Translations under genes and position numbers: made by a program
Notes under the pieces: generated by a model
What the model was told of the DNA's origin: nothing
The model's database searches: none
The model's input: the letters and a program-made list of their open reading frames with translations, nothing else
Origin: Cloeon dipterum
Taxonomy: Eukaryota > Arthropoda > Insecta > Ephemeroptera > Baetidae
Length of the DNA: 64,000 bases
Reading direction: 5' to 3'
Assembly (NCBI RefSeq): GCF_949628265.1
Contig: NC_088789.1
Coordinates: forward strand, 9,788,886-9,852,885
Shown here: positions 24,926 through 37,122 of the stretch, in pieces
Position numbering within the stretch: position 1 is the first letter of the stretch
How the letters are laid out: every line of letters starts with the position of its first letter

Positions 24926-26893
24926 CTTTAAGGTGTTCCTTGTCAGTTTAGTTGAGTCGTCTGTGGTGTTGTTTTAAATGAGCTTGATGTCTGGAGGCAA
25001 GGTATATTTATTTGAAATTGTGCTGATGCAGCCCTGTCCCCCACTTCTGCATCCCCCCTGGTCGCTCAAGGGACGAGCAGCAAGGTTGGTGTTCCATCAA
25101 GTACACAATGAAGATGCAGCAATGAAAAAATATTTTTCTTTTGCTCCCGCTCCTTATTGGCAGCTAACCGAGACCTTGTCTCTACCTAAGTAAGAGTGCA
25201 CTGCCCCTCTTATATTTTATAATAATTTTTCTTTGACGTCAGCCTATCAGTATATCTCATACAAGTTAGCTAAAAATCTGATTCAAAATGATGCAGCATT
25301 TAAATTAAATGAAGCCGTGCAGGTGACATTCCCTGTGATATTAATTCATTTAAAATTCGCCAATGGTGCAGAATATAAATTTTACAAATAATAGTTTGTG
25401 CCAATTCTCCTAACTGTTATTAACGTGAGTTACCAAATAATTATATAATGATTTAAGGGAATGAGTTCATATTTCCCAATTCTTACTTGATTTATTTATA
25501 GTTTTTAGCACACATTTTCTACAACTAAAATAATTATCCTTCTTTCTAGCACAGAAAGCTTGAATATGTAATTTTTCAATTTAACAATGGTTTCCTGAGT
25601 ATGTGAAAACCTTTCATGAAACTTTCAATTGCATAATTTTTAATTGGTTCACGGTAATATTCAAACAACCTTACATTTTTTGCGAAAATTTATTCTTAAT
25701 TCTGAACTTCCAATTTTATTATATAATAGAGCCTAAATACTTCACTTAAATACGTATTATGAGTTCAATTGCGAGACGTGTTAATTAGGAGACGAAGAGA
25801 AGAGAAGGCGATGCGGCACTGGCGCTTCAGAAACTTAGCATTGAGACGGAATATATTTTTAATAAATCACAATACCGAGTAATAAGTTTTTCTGCAATCA
25901 AGTATTATCTTTGATCAAACTCTCGTGGTAAATCACATGCATTTTATTTGCAATAGAAAGACCAGTGTGCATTATTGCATCGATTGTTTAAAAAAAGAAT
26001 ACCGTAACCGCAGTATCTTGGCAAACTCGCGTGCACACGTGTAATCAGGCCTTGCGGCTTAATTTTTTACATATTTACTGCATGCGCAGCACAATATTAA
26101 GTTCCTTCATCTCCGATAATCTGATATGATCCTGTAACTACAATTAAAATATTTTTCACAAAACCTTGGCCACGAAGGGAACTTGCGAGGGTTGCAAATA
26201 TCCGGTAATTGCCCAAGGCTGGTGTGCGATAATCGTTATATCACTGTCCTACAAGCACTTCTCATTTTTCAGATTTCAGGGTAGAATTCTTAGCTAACCG
26301 CGCTATGCCGCGTAAGTCGGCGGTTGAAAAGTCGAAAAAATCTGAAAAGTGTTACCGGCCCGTCGGTATCACACTTCACTTTTAAAACAATTTCAGCCGC
26401 GCCAGCCACCGGCAAAAATTCTTAGCTGCCGCCGCTAGCTCAAAATTCGGCTGCAGCCGAAAAAGCTAGCCCCCGCATAAAATTACGCAGCTGATACCTC
26501 TAATTATGTGAGCCATGAATTTGAAAAAGGATATATAATATATTATTATCAATATAACTATTTTGCATTTATTTCTTTTGAAAATGTCAATGAAAAAAGT
26601 TTCAATGTGTATTTTTTTCTGCTGATGCAATTTAAAAGACATTGACACATTTCTCACAGGGGGATTTCCGACATTACATTTTTTTCCTACTTAGATATTA
26701 AGACGACGATCTATTGTTATTGCATGACACTCTCTTGGCAGGCCATTGAAAGATGAAACACGTATAATTAAAATGCTTTTTTCAGCCTTGATTGAGAGTT
26801 AAACTTAAATGAGAACCCATACATCATTTCTTAAATATTTATTTCACGTTTCATTAGGTTTTTTTTAAAAAAAAACATATAATTGTAATTTAA
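24926..26893. other. Intergenic stretch between FAR and XK-related genes
   Basis: Upstream region of the FAR gene and 3' flank of the XK-related gene. It contains the TIR element copy 2 at 26282-26502 and a 26.86 kb A/T foldback-like run. No other gene seen; a 71-codon plus-strand frame at 24978 has no supporting features. Confidence 0.55.
26282..26502. mobile_element. Short TIR element (MITE-like), copy 2, opposite orientation
   Basis: Collinear by eye with the reverse complement of 21379-21649, including the right terminus GCTGATACCTCTA and a diverged left terminus TAGAATTCTTAGC. The two copies flank the reductase gene in inverted orientation about 4.6 kb apart. Confidence 0.55.
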
Positions 26894-29810
26894 TCACTCA
26901 TAATAAATCACATATCTTTTTGGCGAAAGAACCACTTTGTAAAAGGCTAAACAAGCCACTGCGAGACCATAAGTCACAATCATTGTGTAAAACAAGTAGG
27001 TAAACCACCAACTCTCCATTTCCATTGTCAAATCTGGCCTATAAACAATAAATCCAGCTGCGAAATTCTCCACAAAGCAGATTGGCCAGTAAATCAGCAT
27101 GATTCTCGAGATTTTCTCAAATTTCACTCCGTATTCAAGGAGGCAATAAAACGAGGCAATTGCCAATACGACACTGCGCCAAATTTTAGTGGTGGACCTA
27201 TCGCTGTTGACTGTCAGCACAACACTCATGACGACGATATGGGCCACAGTGAGGCCAGCGGCCATCAGAGCTGCAAACAGCTGCTCCGCCACCACGGTCA
27301 AAAGGCCTCCGATGGCGATCACGCGGGAGATGGAAAAGAGGAACCAATGCACATGGAGAATGCAAAGGCCGACCGTTGAATCACTCTCCAAATATTTTCT
27401 GCCTTTCTTTCGTGTAGGAAGTTGCACTGTAGACCTGAAACATAATATTTGCGTAGCAAATTAGCTTTGAAGTGTGAATCTCTTACTGCAATGATGTAAA
27501 AATCATTCTTAGACCAAGACTAGTGTTTCTGAGCTTTAAATTCCTTGATTTACATTTTAATAAAATTGTATTAGCAAACACTATGAAATTAACATAATGA
27601 CGCAAGCCTATGACTTGATAAATATTTGTTTACCTAGCAACTGTGCTTAATTTATCAGGCGGTGCGGGGGCTGGAAAATCAGGAGGCGCGGGCGCATGAA
27701 ATTCGGGAGGCGAAAGGTGCGGCTGCGACACACTTGAGGTCCGCTTGCTGCTGTCGCTTTCGATCGCTTGCAAGTAATGGTAGGACGACCTCCTGTTGGA
27801 CACGTCCGCCTGCAGAGTCAACCTTTCGCTTCTCTCCACGTAGGAGAATCGCAGGAAGGGCATCTTCTTGAAATCATCCTCGCTCAAAATCGAGTCCATG
27901 TCGTTGGTGTGAATCACCCTGGATGGCGGTCTGCTGGGTGCGCTGAGGGTGGACGCCCTCGGGGGCAGCGGGGGTGGTGACGGTGTTTCAGGCATGTCGG
28001 GCTCGATACCGCTGTCTTTGTTTCTCTCCAGGCCGATGGTCAAGGGGGCGAGTTTCGTCGAGTCGGGCTGGTCACCCCGAAGTGTTTTTTGTTCTTCCTC
28101 ACTTTGAGCCTTATAAATCGGCTTCCTTTGGCATTTTGAGTGCTTGTTCGAGATCAGTTTCTGGTGCTGCCATGGAGCGATGTTTGAATCTTGCGATTCA
28201 AACCGCGTGAATTTGCTGGCGAATATGGTAACTGAGATGATTGATGTGAAACCGCAAACCACTTGTAGAGCTCCTGAAATGATACACTAATTTAATTTTT
28301 CAATTAAAAATATAAACCATTATTTTTTCCATCAAACAAAGATTTTGAGTGCATCCAGTTCCGTTGGAGAGGGCAACTTTTCTTTCAACCGTATCCAATT
28401 TACTAGAAATTCGCAATTTTGTAGGAAATTAATATTAATTCTGTTTTTACACTGCTCTGGTATAAAATAATGTGAACGACTGAAATATATAATTATGCTT
28501 GGCCACGATTTGTGAAGCAGAAACAATGACTAATGGATATTGGCGCAGTATTCTTTCTACACAGACACGTGTTTTACAATATTAATGTGCTTGCCAAAGC
28601 TATCGTTATAAAATGTTTGCTGCCTCAACATTTTCATTTCATTTTGAAATGTGCAAGTGTTATGGTAGTAAAAGAGAAAATCCATTATCTGCAAAGTTAT
28701 CATTTCTGTACTTAGCTAGATAATCGAAAGTTCCCTATATGGCATTAAGTAAATAAAAGTTATTTTTTCAGCAAAGTTTTGATGTTCACAAATGGAAGCA
28801 AACTTTAGTGTTTGATCGGTGTATATCTTCCAATTTTAAGGGAAACAATACTTGTCGTTTTCGGCAACATATTTTCACCTTAATTTAATTTTAATGAAGA
28901 ATTGATTACAGTTTAACAATGGATATATCTTTGCGTGTCATGCTCAGAGCCATGACACTCCTTTTTAGTGTGCATTTCTGGGTACGTACTCTCTCAAGGA
29001 TTTTGCGCTTTGTTTCTTCCTTGTTTCCCGTCAAATTAAGAGTAAATCATTTTTTCCCTTTGCACGTATCATTGCAGTTACATTGTAAACGTTCCTGCTT
29101 TGACATTAAACGACGAAAATCGGTTTCTATTCATCTGTCGTGACAGAGCAAATTTAAATGATTTTGCTTACGTAGATTGACGTCTGCAATGAGAATCAGC
29201 TGCATCATTTGCAGCAGGGACTGCGGGGCCGCCTGAAAGAGCGCCCGCCACCCCATGTACCACTCAATACGGCGAGGTTGGTTTGCCCTTTGCTCTGCCA
29301 GCTCTTTCTGTTCCTGTCTCCTTGAGATGCTTTGCTCGACAAGCCAAAATAGCTTCTCCAAATACCTTGAAAACAAAAAATATAAAGGCAATCGTTCGTC
29401 AACAAATTATCACCTTATGAAAGCAAACATCGGACAAAACAGCACGTCCAGAATTCTTCCCACGACACTTTGCCACGTTGTTTTCTCCTTGGATGAGACC
29501 AATTTCACAGTTTCATGAACGCCATAAGCTATGATGGGCAGTAAGATTAGGCTGAGGCACACGGCACCGGCCCACACTGCTCTTTTAAAGAGCTGGATGG
29601 CAACAGCCAGGTCCGACACCATGTCCACTATGAATATGAACGTCTGGAAAGCCATCCATGCTGCACGCCAGCCAGCATTTAACGTTGCTCCTTAAAAATT
29701 AACATTTTGTATATATATAATTCTACGATTGCACGAATTAGGTGGCATATTAAATTATTTTGTTAGGTTATTTGTAAAAAATATTCACCACTTTGAAATA
29801 ACTGTTCCAT
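26894..29810 (-). CDS. XK-related (XKR family) membrane protein
   Basis: Multi-pass plasma membrane protein of the XK/CED-8 family; some members act as caspase-activated phospholipid scramblases or transport partners. Five exons: 29789-29810 (start MEQLFQSG), 29414-29690, 29172-29365, 27634-28273 and 26894-27434, total 1674 nt, 557 aa. Family hallmarks are the N-terminal FIFIVDMVSDLAVAIQLF helix, the GWRALFQAAPQSLLQ segment and several hydrophobic helices in the last exon. The large fourth exon inserts about 180 mostly hydrophilic residues rich in Ser, Pro and charge (TPSPPPLPPR, then HAPAPPD/FPAPAPPD near its end), predicted cytosolic. Which paralog it represents is not determined. Confidence 0.85.
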
Positions 29811-30593
29811 GTTGATGACACATTGGGTAATTCTCTAGGCGCGCCTTACGTTATCAAATCGCTGCCGAGTGAGACTTTCAAAACAGTTCGTGGAACCACA
29901 CATTTTGCGTCGTTGATAATGGACGTTTTTAGCCTGCAGAATGAACACGAACTCGCACTGACAAACGTCCAAAAGCGCGGCTGGTGAGTTTTCCACTGCT
30001 AACACACAAACTGTCACTGCTGTGCGTGAGAAAGACCAAAGCAGTCGCCGCGTTGTTTCCAGTCATTAACTAGGGAACTGACTAACTCACGCTTTCTGGT
30101 GTCGATGACGCCCCTCTCCCAGTTTTGATAAGATAAGATTTCGAAAGCTCTTCTTCAGTAATAGCACACCTCACTACTGACGGCCTCGCGTTACACCGGT
30201 ACGTGCATTTTTGCAAATTGAACGAGCCTATGACTCAATTCCGGCGATACGCCTTTTGAAGACCGCGCAGAGCGCAAAAAGAATTGAAACTAGCGTGTCA
30301 AAAAAATTCAAGAAGGCGATGCTTGCGCAACGGTCACAAACACTGGCATGCCGGTCACGGATTTTCGAAGCATGCGTTTCCTGTTCCCCAGCACAATTGC
30401 GTGCCTGATAAATATCGCCATGTAATTGCGAGCCGCCTTAAGTGTGTGAGTAGATGTGTCAGCTGGAATGAAATGGGTTTTGAGTTGTACAACTTGAATT
30501 TAATTAAAATCTTCAGTCAGCAAAGAGGAACAAAGGCCGCACGACAATTGCAGCGTGAGTCAACCTTCAGTAAAGGATGTCTCCAAATACAAG
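29811..30593. other. Intergenic stretch
   Basis: Promoter side of the XK-related gene and 3' flank of SDR-A. Short overlapping open frames only; no gene supported. Confidence 0.6.
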
Positions 30594-32200
30594 TTATATG
30601 CTTTTGTATTTCTTCGTGTCGACAAACATAGCCATCACGACCTGGCGCAGTCCCATCGGCAGAAATTCCAGCGATACGCTCTGCAATATTTTATTACTTA
30701 TAAGTAAACTTTTAATGAAAAATTCAATGAAATGGATTACCTGAAGCTCGTGTGCCCAGTAACCCGAAGTCCACTTCATATGCCCTATTGTGGCCACTGC
30801 ACTCTTTGCATAATTTTCGGGCGTTGGATTAAAAAAGCCGGGCAGATAATGTTTGTTTCCGTCAATAAACCCAGTGTCCACATACCCCGGCGCCAAAGTC
30901 TGTATTTCTACGCCCGTTCCTTCGCATTCGGCTTTTACGGCTTCAGAGAAACTGTGAACATATGCCTGGAATAGAAAAAAATATTCTAAATTAGAATAAT
31001 ATTATTCACATACTGATTTTTACGACCAGCAGGGCCTGATAATTAAATCAATTATTTCAGCGATGCTGTCGATTATTCATTCCTTTTGTATTCGCCCGCA
31101 TTAGCTCAGTGACAAAGAGCATATACTTTCACTTCGCTTCACATGCATAGCTTAAATGAAATTACTATTGAGGTCAGCAGCTTGTATCTGTTAGTTTTAC
31201 TTTATAGAATAAATATTATGAATATGCATATTAAGTTAAAAAATTTAAAATTAATTTTAAATATGTATCATCGAGTTCTTATTTTAGGTAATTATTCCCA
31301 TTAATTTCACTAAAATAAATTATCGAATGTTTTGCTTGTTGTTTACCTTGCTCGCAGCGTAAATTGAAGATATTGGGTTCGGTGCAAGTGCAGCTACGGA
31401 AGAAACATTGACGATCAATCCTCGGCGTCGCTCTTTCATTCCAGGCAAAACCAAGTGGACCAAATCAGTGAGGGAGCAAATATTCAGCGTCAGGAGATTC
31501 CAAATGTCATTGCGCTGTAGGTCGTAGAAGTAATTCGGCAAGCCACCCGGCGTTGCAGCATTGTTCACTGTGTGAACGAAGCTCATGTTATAAACATGCT
31601 AATTTCATTTTTATTTCTTACCTAAAATTCCAATGTCGAGTCCTTGAATTGACGACGAAATTTTTTCAGTTGCAACTCTCCCGCTTCCTAAATCAGCAAC
31701 CACGTATTTTGTTTTAACGCCGTATTTTTCACCTGGAATTAGATTTTAGATGTAAAAAAATAAATATTATTTCTTGCTCGAAATGAAACCTATGTCTTGA
31801 GACACCGCTCTTAGTTTCTCCTCGCTCCTGCTGACTAACACAATATTTATGTTCCTCTTCGCTAGTTCGATTGCATAATGCTTTCCTATGCCTTGCGAGC
31901 CACCGGTGATTACTGTAACGGAACAACGTTCTTGCATTTAGGTATCGTTAGTAGTGAACTCAAACTGTGCTCAGCCCATTTGTAACATTATTTTGACTTT
32001 TGCATTAGCAAAGTTGTAATTTTTCTTTGTGACTCACCTGCCCACGAGCCATAGCGTTGTTTCAAGTCGATTGGCTTTTTAAAATACACGCAAACGAAAT
32101 ACTTGTAAAAAATGTAAGCAATGGCATATCCGAAGTACGCCGCAACAGCCAGCACCACCAGAAATGTGGAGAGAAAGGCCATCCATAAGAGGACCTCCAT
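30594..32200 (-). CDS. SDR-A: 3-ketoacyl-CoA reductase / HSD17B12-like dehydrogenase
   Basis: Classical short-chain dehydrogenase, likely NADP(H)-dependent and ER-anchored, of the very-long-chain 3-oxoacyl-CoA reductase / 17-beta-HSD type; substrate unknown. Six exons: 32038-32200, 31790-31912, 31622-31732, 31347-31567, 30741-30965 and 30594-30680, 930 nt, 309 aa. There is an N-terminal membrane helix, then TGGSQGIG cofactor motif, NNAA, catalytic Ser in NVSSV and YAASK. The second of two nearby ATGs was chosen because of its better context (GCCATGG). It is first in a tandem array of five and closest to SDR-B (shared NNAAT and SRSEEKL words). Confidence 0.92.
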
Positions 32201-32822
32201 GGCGTCGGATCTTTGCTGATACAAACTGCACGATCCAACGTCTAAAGAGAAATTGCATCCAGATGCAATGTGCGTCCAGCGCTGCTAGTCTGGAGAAAGT
32301 GAGCGAAATCCCCACTTACACAAAAAGTATTATTCCCGAGCATCGCTTTTTCTTCTTTGTTAAATTTTTTATAACCATTTTATTGCGCTCATTTTTAACT
32401 AAAATGGCCTATAAAATTGGTAGGATAACGTTGCAGCTACCATGTTTGATCGGCTTTCAAGAAATAATTTGGAATGACATGAATTTTATTTAAATGATAT
32501 TGTTAACTGTTTTATTTAATCCTTGTAATTATAAAATCGGTGACATTTGCAGTATTTTGTTCTGGTTTGTTGCTTGGTAAATAAGTGAAAGGAAGGCAAG
32601 GTACACATAAATAAGATTTATTTTAAACAACATTTGTACAAAAGAATTGGGTCATTGGTGGCGTTGGCACTGACATTAAGCACAATACACGTTTATCCGC
32701 ATCCCGCACCGACGGCATTGATCTACATTTAAAAAAGGTGGGCAAGCCAAAAATAATGAGTGCCTAAATAAGGATTTGATCATCTCCAAGAGAGCAGCCG
32801 TTTACTTTTTTGCTTAAATTAT

Positions 32823-34122
32823 TCACGTTGATTTCAAGAAATAAGCCATCACTCCAGTACGCCAGGAATACGGCAGCAACTCGAGAAACTCTCTCTGAAA
32901 TAAAAAGTATTAAAATTATAATTTTTCTGTCTCGAATTGAGATGAAACACTCACCTGCAAATCGTGCCACAAAGTGCCAGAGGTGAGCTTCATGTGTCCG
33001 ATTGTGTCGACAGCACTCTTGGCAAACACCTCAGGTGTTGGGTTTAAAAAATTAGGCAGACTGTTCCTCTTTGTGTCGCAGTGAAGGAGAGCTGTTTGCA
33101 CAAATCCCGGTGTTAGGGTCTGCACGTCGATGCCCTCACTGGCACACTCGATTCGAATCGTTTCCGACAGATTGGCTACGTAGGCCTGCCAAAAATGATT
33201 GAGTTCACCTTACGCTTCTCCCTATCAAGTATCTGTCTACCTTGCATGCAGAATAGACTGAAGCGTTAACTAGTGGACCGAGCGAAGCAACCGAGGAAAC
33301 ATTGACAATCAACCCTCGACCCCTGGCACGCATTCCAGGCAGCACCTGGTACATCAGATCAGCCACTGCACTCATGTTCACAGATGACATGTCATAAATA
33401 CTTTGACGCTGCACTTTTTTGAACTGGCATGGAAAGCCGCCTGCTGTTGCTGCATTATTCACTGAAAGTAACCAAAAATTAAAAATAACAAAGCTTATAC
33501 GGGTGTTTTAATTCGTAAATAATTACTATAAATGAATTGAATTTTACCTAAAATTCCTACGTCCAAATTTGTCAACTCCTTGTCAATTTTATCAACTGCG
33601 TCTTGGCCTTGGCTCAAATCAGCAACAATGTATTTAGTTTTCACGCCGTGCGTTAAAGCTGGGGAATGTCTGTTAATGCTTCGCGAGCAATAAAAATATC
33701 TCGTAACTCTTACATATTTCGTGAGCAACCTGTCGCAGCTTTTCCTCGCTGCGGCTGACAAGGATGATGTTCATTTTTCGTTGTGCTAACTCATTCGCAT
33801 AGCTCTTGCCAATCCCGTACGACCCGCCAGTCACCACTGGAATCGATTGAAAAATTCATGGTACTTTCTTTAAAAGAAATTAAATTGGTTTATTTACAAA
33901 AATTATCTGTAACCCACTTCGTGACCACCCGCAATTTATATTAACTAGATTTCATCCTTTACCTGCCCACTCGCCGTAGCATTGTCGCAGGTCCTTAGGT
34001 TTCTTCAGGTATCTGCAAGTGAGATGCTTATATATGATCACCAAGTTGAGAAGCAGCACATATAAGATCACGAGAGCAAAGAACGCCTCCACGTAAAACA
34101 GCACCAAATACAAAAACTCCAT
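32823..34122 (-). CDS. SDR-B: 3-ketoacyl-CoA reductase / HSD17B12-like dehydrogenase
   Basis: Second array member. Six exons: 33963-34122, 33714-33836, 33548-33658, 33241-33461, 32955-33185 and 32823-32894, 918 nt, 305 aa. Membrane helix at the N terminus, TGGSYGIG, NNAATAGG, Ser in NVSSV and YSACK are all present, so the catalytic tetrad looks intact. Like SDR-A it keeps the SRSEEKLR block after the second strand, unlike SDR-C/D/E, which have SNE-EKL. The last exon is short and ends MAYFLKST. The upstream gap to SDR-A (about 620 bp) holds no other gene. Confidence 0.92.
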
Positions 34123-34641
34123 CACACGCCAGCAACTGAATGACTCGGTGAACTACTGTTGCTGTCCCGCGTACTGGAGAAAACTGCGTGCTTTTGCGTC
34201 CCCACCTGTGCCGTGGCATCTCCCATTAGTGATACGCTGTGGATGACCGCAAGTGACCTAAAATTGATGCCCACAATTCCTTTTAAGAACTTTCGCTACG
34301 TCCTGCATTGTTTTCGGTTAATTCGCTATTCAGTGATCACAGGCGATGATTATTAAATATGCCGAGAAGATGATGAAACGAGAGAAAACCGCCGCTAGAT
34401 ATAGGGCTCTCCAACTTCCAACAAGGGAGACTAACTAAAGAAAGAAAAAAAAGATGCTCGAAAATATCGCATATCACGTACCTTCTGAGCCGTTCGTCAA
34501 AACAAAGGTCACCGAGCCATAAGATATGGTTGTGCCTCCTGGACGCAGTTAGAATAATAATGCAAACAACTTAATATCAAAAATGGTGTCTCATTTATTT
34601 GTAAAAACATATAACAACATTATTTTATTGCACTTTTTTAA

Positions 34642-36291
34642 TTAGCGATCTTTTCTTGATTGCTGCTCTTTGCGAAAGTCACGCACCGCCATAAAATCAG
34701 CTGCCATCCAGATCTGCACACACCTTGGCAGCGATTGTGATATGGCAAACTGAAAATATATACTGTATATTGAATTTTTAATTTTTTAAACAACAATATA
34801 TTATTGGACAAGTTATCTTTTGCTCTGTTGTTCATAATACCTCTAGCTTTCTCTAGCGGTGTATTTTATAAAAATTAATGTTTGTTTAAATATTATTTTA
34901 TAATATTTAAGAATGTTTTTGATTTTACAAAACTGACTTTTTCATTAAAATTATCCGCTTGTGCTCACTTGACAGCTTCTGTATCTTTTGAGCACAAATT
35001 TAATAAAAATTAGAAAACAACCAAATTAAATAGCGCGTCATCTTTGAACCATAAAATAAATGTTCTCAGTCTAAGATGTTTTGTAAAAATTATTTCTTAG
35101 TCCAAAATGCTTAAAAATACTCGGAATGAGTGAGGTGACAGAAAGCAGTTGAAGTCGAACTTTTTATTCTAACCTGGATTTGATGAGGTAGATATCCAGC
35201 AGTGATGTTATCTTCTCCAATCATTGTGCTCAAGCTTCTCGCGTACTTGTCTGCCGATGGATATAAAACTTTTGGCAGGGTTGGGGCTTTGCTATTTTCA
35301 GCCACTCTTGTGTCGACAAAGAATGGGTGGATAACCTGTACATCGACGCCTGTTCCTTTCAACTCGTGCCTCAGTGATTCAGAGAAGCTCAAGATGAATG
35401 TCTGAAAAATAATTTTAAATCAATTGAAAATAACACAATCCCCTTAAATAGAGCACACCTTGCTAGCTGCATAGAGAGATGCGTAAGGTGTTGGTGCGAA
35501 TGATGAGGTCGATGCCATGTTCGCGATCAGGCCTTTCCCTTTTGAAATCATTTTTGGCAAGATGTAATGAGTCAGTGCAGTAGCGGCACCCATGTTAACC
35601 AGCATCATGGTCCATATTTGTTGCCGAGACATATTTTCAAACAAGTAAGGCAATCCGCAAGCTGTGCCAGCGTTATTTACTAAAAAATTAAGGAATATTT
35701 TAACAGCAGCCCAACAAAAATTAGATTTTTTGATCTTAAAAATTGTTAATAATATTGGTTTTATTAATTACCAAGAATTCCGACATCAAGACCATCAATG
35801 ACAGTGAATATTTTTTCGTATTCCTCCTCCGTTTTGCTAAAGTCAGCATAAATAACTATCGTTTGTACACTGCATTCGCTCTCTGGAACGGAAAAGATCA
35901 AGACCAATAGATAAACGATGAAATTTTAGAATTACCAATATCGGCGGAAACGCTTTTTAATTTTTCCTCTTCGTTGCTGATTAAAACAATATTCATTCCG
36001 CGTTTGGCAAGTTCCTTGGCCAGGCTTTTGCCAATACCATCAGAGCTGCCAGTGACAACTAAAATTTGTTGCATGACGTAGCTAAAGTGGCCAGTATTAA
36101 AATTATTTAAATTCTTGCATACCTGCCCAACTTCCATATTTTTTCACGAGATCCTTTTGCTGAAAAATCCATTTCGAGAGCGCGTACTTGTATGAAATCT
36201 TCGTCCAAATAGAAATGACACTCAAAACTAGGCGAGCGACGCAGAAGAAAGCGACCAACGAATATAAAGAGCTGAGTAAATGCAGGTCCAT
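34642..36291 (-). CDS. SDR-C: 3-ketoacyl-CoA reductase / HSD17B12-like dehydrogenase
   Basis: Third array member. Six exons: 36123-36291, 35936-36058, 35772-35882, 35459-35679, 35174-35401 and 34642-34749, 960 nt, 319 aa, the longest of the five. TGSSDGIG cofactor motif, NNAGTACGLP, Ser in NMAST and YAASK are present. It groups with SDR-D and SDR-E by the FENM-type segment, LPKM and the shared final-exon block LPRCVQIW (also in D). A TATAAATA word at 36483 lies about 190 bp upstream of the start and may be part of its promoter. Confidence 0.92.
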
Positions 36292-37122
36292 TTTACTCCT
36301 CCGGGTCCCAGAAATGCACTAACCTCTCGAGAAAGCTTCGATCTGTGAAACTTTCGTCCAATTTTGAAGTCTTCATAATTAAAAAGAGGGGGACAGTTTA
36401 TGTCGATTTCCAAACTAGCACTCCCTGTATAATGAGCAGAGTAAACAAACACACTCAGAGAATAGCTTATTGACACAAAAAGTATAAATAGAGTATCGCC
36501 AGGCGAGGAACGATATCCTGCAATAAATAATAATATCAAGTGTACAGGGCTTAGAGAATAATTAATCCAACAATTTGTTTGTTGTTGCCCATCAAAAAAT
36601 CCATAGCTAAATTTATACAATATTCTTTGATTGCTTTTTTCGTGCGGGGGAGTTAAATTTGGGGGCTTGAAATTTTTTTACTTGTTGGATGACCCTTTAA
36701 GTGTCCATTCTTATTATAGAACAAATATTGATCCGTTTTTTAATTGATTAAAAAAAGACTGCTTATGCCACTCCATTGTAAGGCTTTAGATTAAAAGTAA
36801 TTTTATTGCGGATCAGCAGAGCAACTATGCCCCAGCCATCCCTACATCCAAAACGACATCAAAACATCAAAAATATCATTTGGCTTAAGAACCATAATAT
36901 AGGAGATGTCACTATGCCATCTGGGGATCCTTAGCCAAACAAAGAATATCTGCTACATTTTAAAATTACAGTCATGAATCAAAATCCCACAAAAATATTG
37001 TTTTTTTGCCAACTCAAAAATGTCATATTATTTTACAATGCATATTTTTCCAGAAAAACAAATCATGCATTTAGTTATACAATTTTGAAATGTCATTTAT
37101 TTAAAGGACAGGAAGAATATTA
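36292..37122. other. Intergenic stretch between SDR-C and the coiled-coil gene
   Basis: 5' flank of SDR-C and 3' flank of the coiled-coil gene. A 130-codon minus-strand frame (36228-36620) overlaps the first SDR-C exon in another frame and is not supported as a gene. Confidence 0.6.

Noticed and set aside
36228-36620. 130-codon minus-strand frame upstream of SDR-C
   Set aside because: It overlaps SDR-C exon 1 in another frame, where the SDR reading is supported by a membrane helix and array-wide conservation.
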